19,679 nt of DNA from Fidelibacterota bacterium (GTDB lineage: Bacteria; Fidelibacterota; Marinisomatia; Marinisomatales; UBA8229): positions 1 through 19,679 of the forward strand of contig DPYO01000089.1 of NCBI GenBank assembly GCA_003535775.1. Direction: 5' to 3'. The translations under genes and the position numbers were made by a program. Position 1 is the stretch's first letter. Each line of letters begins with the position of its first letter. The notes beneath the pieces were generated by a model. That model was not told the origin of the DNA and did not search any database. It was given only the letters and a program-made list of their open reading frames with translations. Below are positions 16,539 to 19,679 of this stretch, one piece after another.

Positions 16539-16561
16539 CCTAACAGGAGAACCCTGTTAGG
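16539..16561 (-). terminator. Stem-loop over the LpoA-like stop codon
   Basis: A perfect 9-bp inverted repeat (CCTAACAGG / CCTGTTAGG, loop of 5) at the 3' end of the LpoA-like gene; the TAA at 16557-16559 is inside one arm. In the direction of transcription the stem is followed by TGTGTGTG and only later by short T-rich stretches, so it is not a textbook terminator. It may slow or end transcription, or protect the mRNA end. It is followed by about 80 bases before pgeF, which would suit a new start of transcription. Confidence 0.5.
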
Positions 16562-18452
16562 GAGCTTGGAAAAATGAAGTGATCAAAGAATCTCCTTTAA
16601 AAAATCCCAGTGAAGAAAAATTATTTTGATCATACTGGAGCACTTGCAGGGCTTTGTTTAGATTCGATGGTTCTCCAGAAAACGAAAATATTCTCTCCAT
16701 ACCATGGAACTCATCCATGGAATTCAATCGATCCAGGATTGTTTTTCGATCAAGATTATCCTCATTGATGACTGCCGACAGCAGTTGGACACAATCAAAT
16801 CCCTGGAAAAAGAATTCGTTATTATTAAGATAATCCACCTGGACAGAGAGTTCATTTTGAACAAATTTTTTCCTGTTGGAAATCACTATCATTTTACTCA
16901 AATGGGGACCAATATTCTCCTGATTCAATATCTCAAGATTCTGCCAGGCCTCATTACCTATTACCTGTGTATTCAAATTATACAGTGGGAATTGTGTCGC
17001 AAGATACGAAAGATGATTGGGAGAAATTGGCAGATACATGCCATCTATGGTGTCCAAACTAATTTTACTCGAATCTTTTGAACTCAATACTTTCTCCTGA
17101 TCTTTAGGCAGATCAAAAAAATCATCAACGGAGATTGTAAACAGTGCATCCAGACTATCTATTTCCAAACCGAGAAATTCTGAATATTCATCCTCTTTTG
17201 GCATTAATTCCCAAGCCGTTTTTCTAATAGATCTAAACTGACGCCTTAAATCTTCCGGAACATCGGAATACCATTCTAACTTCACGGGTATCTGCCCAAG
17301 CAAGTCTAATTCCTTACAAAATGAATCCACAAGATTGTGTCCCATTTCGTTTGCTGGTGCCAGCACTGCAATATTCTTTAAACCAAGTTTCTGAACAGCA
17401 TATCTTGCAGCAAAACGACCTCTTGTGTTTTCGTCAGAATTCAACTGCAAAATATTTTCTCCCAACGTGACTAATCCATTCTGCACAGATGTGGGTATCA
17501 ACAATGGAATCATAGAGCCGGAAAGTGAGTTTGCCGCAATGAGCGCATTACCAGCATTAAGCGGACCAACGATTGCAATGATTTCCTGTTTTTTTGCCAG
17601 CACTTTAACTACTCGAATTGTCTCAATTCCCTTGCTCCTATTATCGTAAATGACCAATGAGAGATTATGCAACTCATCTGGTTGAGATTGGATGGCAGAT
17701 TTTAATCCTTCAAGAAAAAGATTCCCTTGTGATTGATATTCCCCGGAAAGGGGGAGAACAACACCTATTGTTATATTTTCCCTTGGTGGACGGTAGGTTG
17801 CCAGCAAAAGTTCCTCATAAAAATCAAAATACCTATCAGGAAGATTATCAATGTTGATGCCGCTCAAGGTTTGCGCTCCATCATCCGGTTGACCGGCATA
17901 AATAGCACCATAAGCCTTGGTCAGCAGCAGAATAGACCGGTTTTGGAGGTCAAATTCGACCGACAGCATTTCATCGACCCTTGGTAAAGAAATATTCACT
18001 TTCAGGGTGTTCATTATCCGCTGATCTATTTTCTCTAGAAAAAGTTCATCTGACTGCAACGCACGGGCACGTAAATACATGCGAAGTGCAGCTAGATATT
18101 TACCTTCATCTACGAACATGTCACCCAAACAGGAAAACACATGCTTCACATAGGTGCTTTGGGGATCCGATTGCAAAATATTTCGGGCCATTTCCCTGGA
18201 TTCCTCCATTTTATTGAGACCATAGTTCGCTTTCATCAATAGATACCATGCTACCGACTTATAATTATCTCCTTGTTGTTTTAAGGTTTTGTTTAGGATG
18301 GTCTCGGCAGTGGCAAATCTGCCTTCATTATAATGGACGACAGCTTTTTTTAACTGTTCTTTTACAGAACGGTTTTTAAACCAACTCTGGTGTGCAAGAA
18401 GCGGTGCAGCTACAATCAGAACGATCCCAAGCCAATTTTTTAGTTTATTCAA
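16557..18452 (-). CDS. LpoA-like TPR plus periplasmic-binding protein
   Basis: A 631-residue exported protein. After a signal-like segment (NWLGIVLIVAAPLLA, 6-20; no lipobox Cys) comes a TPR-like region (about 30-135: AVVHYNEGRFATAETIL and SCLGDMFVDEGKYLAALRMYLRA) and then, from about 227, a class I periplasmic-binding fold: ITIGVVLPLSGEYQSQG, ILAKK-type helix, IIAIVGPLNAGNALIAANSL, IPLLIPTSVQNGL and, later, GFDCVQLLSAVI near the end. This is the architecture of LpoA (activator of penicillin-binding protein 1A) and of branched-chain amino-acid binding proteins; no transporter genes are near, which favours the LpoA-like role. The start is TTG, overlapping the small gene's TGA by 4 bases (TTGA). 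Function is inferred from architecture only. Confidence 0.75.
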   Translation of the reverse strand: MNKLKNWLGIVLIVAAPLLAHQSWFKNRSVKEQLKKAVVHYNEGRFATAETILNKTLKQQGDNYKSVAWYLLMKANYGLNKMEESREMARNILQSDPQSTYVKHVFSCLGDMFVDEGKYLAALRMYLRARALQSDELFLEKIDQRIMNTLKVNISLPRVDEMLSVEFDLQNRSILLLTKAYGAIYAGQPDDGAQTLSGINIDNLPDRYFDFYEELLLATYRPPRENITIGVVLPLSGEYQSQGNLFLEGLKSAIQSQPDELHNLSLVIYDNRSKGIETIRVVKVLAKKQEIIAIVGPLNAGNALIAANSLSGSMIPLLIPTSVQNGLVTLGENILQLNSDENTRGRFAARYAVQKLGLKNIAVLAPANEMGHNLVDSFCKELDLLGQIPVKLEWYSDVPEDLRRQFRSIRKTAWELMPKEDEYSEFLGLEIDSLDALFTISVDDFFDLPKDQEKVLSSKDSSKISLDTIDGMYLPISPNHLSYLATQFPLYNLNTQVIGNEAWQNLEILNQENIGPHLSKMIVISNRKKFVQNELSVQVDYLNNNEFFFQGFDCVQLLSAVINEDNLDRKTILDRLNSMDEFHGMERIFSFSGEPSNLNKALQVLQYDQNNFSSLGFFKGDSLITSFFQAP

Positions 18453-18586
18453 TAGTGATTGATCGACTTTACTTGTTGTATGGTTTTCATATTCTTGTTT
18501 ACCATCGTCACAAAATCATCATTTTTCATATTCTTTTTTGGTCTTTCAGGAACATCAAATAAGAAAAGTAAACTCTGAACTGTCAT
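18449..18586 (-). CDS. Unrecognised 45-residue protein
   Basis: An ATG at 18584-18586 opens a 46-codon frame ending in TGA at 18449-18451. The protein begins MTVQSLLFLFDVPERPKK and ends IQQVKSINHY; it is basic, with a short hydrophobic patch (LLFLF) but no membrane helix, no Cys and no motif I know. Its stop overlaps the LpoA-like TTG by 4 bases (TTGA), the arrangement of translationally coupled genes, and an AGAGGG lies about 12 bases before the ATG. It nearly fills the gap between the peptidase and the LpoA-like gene. It may be a genuine small gene, a leader peptide that sets translation of the TTG start, or the end of an eroded gene. Only comparison with relatives can decide. Confidence 0.5.
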   Translation of the reverse strand: MTVQSLLFLFDVPERPKKNMKNDDFVTMVNKNMKTIQQVKSINHY

Positions 18587-18634
18587 AAAATCTTCAACCC
18601 TCTGCTACCAAATCAGGATGGGCTAGTGATTGAT
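18453..18634 (+). repeat. 11-base direct repeat flanking the small gene
   Basis: TAGTGATTGAT occurs at 18453-18463 (over the small gene/LpoA-like junction) and again at 18624-18634 (over the peptidase stop), 171 bases apart. The core TGATTGAT recurs at 19643-19650, upstream of the peptidase. Such spacing in a compact region could mark a past recombination or insertion, but eleven bases in AT-rich DNA can also match by chance. Confidence 0.4.
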
Positions 18635-19615
18635 TAATTCAATCTTGTTCTCTAGTAATTGACTTATGATAAAAGTTGAAGAATGGATTATTGAATTCAT
18701 ATTTTCTACATCAAGTTGTATTATTTCATCTGATACTTTGTGATAATGGTCATAATTATCGAAGTCAAAACTTACTATAGTATGACAAGGAACCTGAAAT
18801 TCCTCGAAAAAAGGATAATTGTCGGAGTAATAAAACAATCCAGAATCTAAATATGCTTGGGAAAAACTGACGAAAGTACGATCTACTATTTTATTCATTT
18901 CTTCGGCACAATTCGATTTCGAAGAACCTGTCAAAAATACTTGGTTCTCTCCCGTGGATAGAGTTTTGCCTATCATTTCAAAGTTCAACATATAAGATAG
19001 ATTTACACTGTCTGATTTCAATTTTTTAGCTAAATGCCTCGAGCCTATGAAATCAATTTCTTCTCCTGTGAATAAAGCGATAATTATATTTTGTTCAAAG
19101 TTATACTTTCTTAATTGTTGGGCTATTTGCAAAACAGCAGTGACTCCGCTAGCATTATCATTAGCCCCATTATATATTGAATCACTTGCTATTTGCGAAG
19201 TAGTCAGTAGGGAATCAGATCTCTCTGCCTCATTTCTTTCTTCTTCACTAGATATTCCGAGATGATCAAGGTGAGCTCCGATTAATATATGCTTATTATC
19301 AGGATTTCTTTCTCCAATTAACCCTACAATGTTATATGATGCTTTTCCATTTACAACTACAGAATCTTTATAGTTGTTGTTAAAAAAAGGAAGTATTCTA
19401 TTCTTCGATAGAAACGATTCAACGTAGTTTGCTGCTAAAATGAAACCTTCTGTACCAGGGTCTCTTCCGGCAAAAGTATCAGATGAAAGTTGTGATAGTA
19501 TTTCAGTAGTACTTTCAGTTGGTTGTTCTTTTTGTATTCGCTCTAAAGATAATTCCTGGGCAGAACCATATCCATATAGTGAGACTATTATTATAGGTGT
19601 TAGTATCTTTTTCAT
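18623..19615 (-). CDS. Secreted M28-family zinc aminopeptidase
   Basis: A 330-residue peptidase of family M28 with a Sec signal (MKKILTPIIIVSLYGYGSAQ). Zinc-site motifs appear in order: GAHLDHLG (113-120, H115), NGANDNASG (149-157, bridging D153), FTGEEIDFIGS (182-192, E185/E186), NFEMIG (211-216, E213 where Asp is usual) and DHYHKVSDE (289-297, H292). These enzymes remove N-terminal residues from peptides in the periplasm or outside. An acidic insert of about 30 residues (SEEERNEAERSDSLLTT) lies between the first two motifs. The start is an ATG with TAGGA about 8 bases upstream. Its end lies 36 bases before the small gene, and an 11-base direct repeat overlaps its stop. It may be acquired separately from the genes downstream. 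Confidence 0.93.
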   Translation of the reverse strand: MKKILTPIIIVSLYGYGSAQELSLERIQKEQPTESTTEILSQLSSDTFAGRDPGTEGFILAANYVESFLSKNRILPFFNNNYKDSVVVNGKASYNIVGLIGERNPDNKHILIGAHLDHLGISSEEERNEAERSDSLLTTSQIASDSIYNGANDNASGVTAVLQIAQQLRKYNFEQNIIIALFTGEEIDFIGSRHLAKKLKSDSVNLSYMLNFEMIGKTLSTGENQVFLTGSSKSNCAEEMNKIVDRTFVSFSQAYLDSGLFYYSDNYPFFEEFQVPCHTIVSFDFDNYDHYHKVSDEIIQLDVENMNSIIHSSTFIISQLLENKIELINH

Positions 19616-19651
19616 TATTATTCCTACTCTACCGTGACACTTTGATTGATG

Positions 19652-19667
19652 TAGGGTGGAAACCCTA
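19652..19667. other. Short inverted repeat upstream of the peptidase
   Basis: TAGGGT, a GGAA loop, then ACCCTA: a perfect 6-bp stem about 37 bases before the peptidase start. On the transcribed (minus) strand the loop is TTCC and the stem is not followed by a run of T, so a clear terminator is not shown. It may belong to the 5' leader of the peptidase or to the end of a gene beyond the window. Context is cut off at 19679. Confidence 0.3.
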
Positions 19668-19679
19668 TCTGTGTTTTGA

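Overview
The window is a densely packed block of about 18 genes, all on the minus strand, so transcription runs from high to low coordinates. DNA is AT-rich by eye. The genes point to a Gram-negative-type bacterium: several proteins carry lipoprotein or Sec signals, and a LolB-like lipoprotein and an LpoA-like periplasmic protein imply an outer membrane. The mix of an M28 peptidase, YfhO-type membrane protein, TPR lipoproteins, frequent TTG starts and weak Shine-Dalgarno sites suggests the FCB side of the tree (Marinimicrobia/Calditrichota-like or related). That placement is inference from style, not from a marker gene. No rRNA, tRNA, CRISPR array, insertion sequence or phage gene was seen, and no gene-free stretch exceeds about 170 bases.

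In transcription order, the first block (19615 to 16557) holds a secreted M28 zinc peptidase, an unrecognised 45-codon gene (18586-18449) whose stop overlaps the next start by 4 bases, and an LpoA-like protein with TPRs followed by a periplasmic-binding fold. It ends in a 9-bp perfect hairpin over the LpoA-like stop codon. The second block (16455 to 11381) holds pgeF, uppP, a PutP-type sodium symporter, holA, an ECF sigma factor and its membrane anti-sigma factor. putP/holA and holA/sigma overlap by 8 bases each. A diguanylate cyclase with two GAF-like regions (11312-9612) stands alone between short AT-rich gaps.

The third block (9511 to 1 and beyond) is envelope and polysaccharide building: a TPR lipoprotein overlapping a LolB-like lipoprotein, a GT2 polyprenyl-phosphate glycosyltransferase with two membrane helices, two GT4 glycosyltransferases, a YfhO-family polytopic protein, a third GT4, and the N-terminal third or so of a Wzx-type flippase that runs off the window.

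Taken together this reads as a cell-envelope neighbourhood. UppP recycles the lipid carrier that the glycosyltransferases and flippase use; the GT2 plus YfhO pair resembles the cytoplasmic and extracytoplasmic halves of a lipid-linked sugar transfer system; the LpoA-like and LolB-like proteins act at the periplasm/outer membrane; and the sigma/anti-sigma pair and diguanylate cyclase could supply stress and c-di-GMP control. The functional links between blocks are inferred from proximity only.
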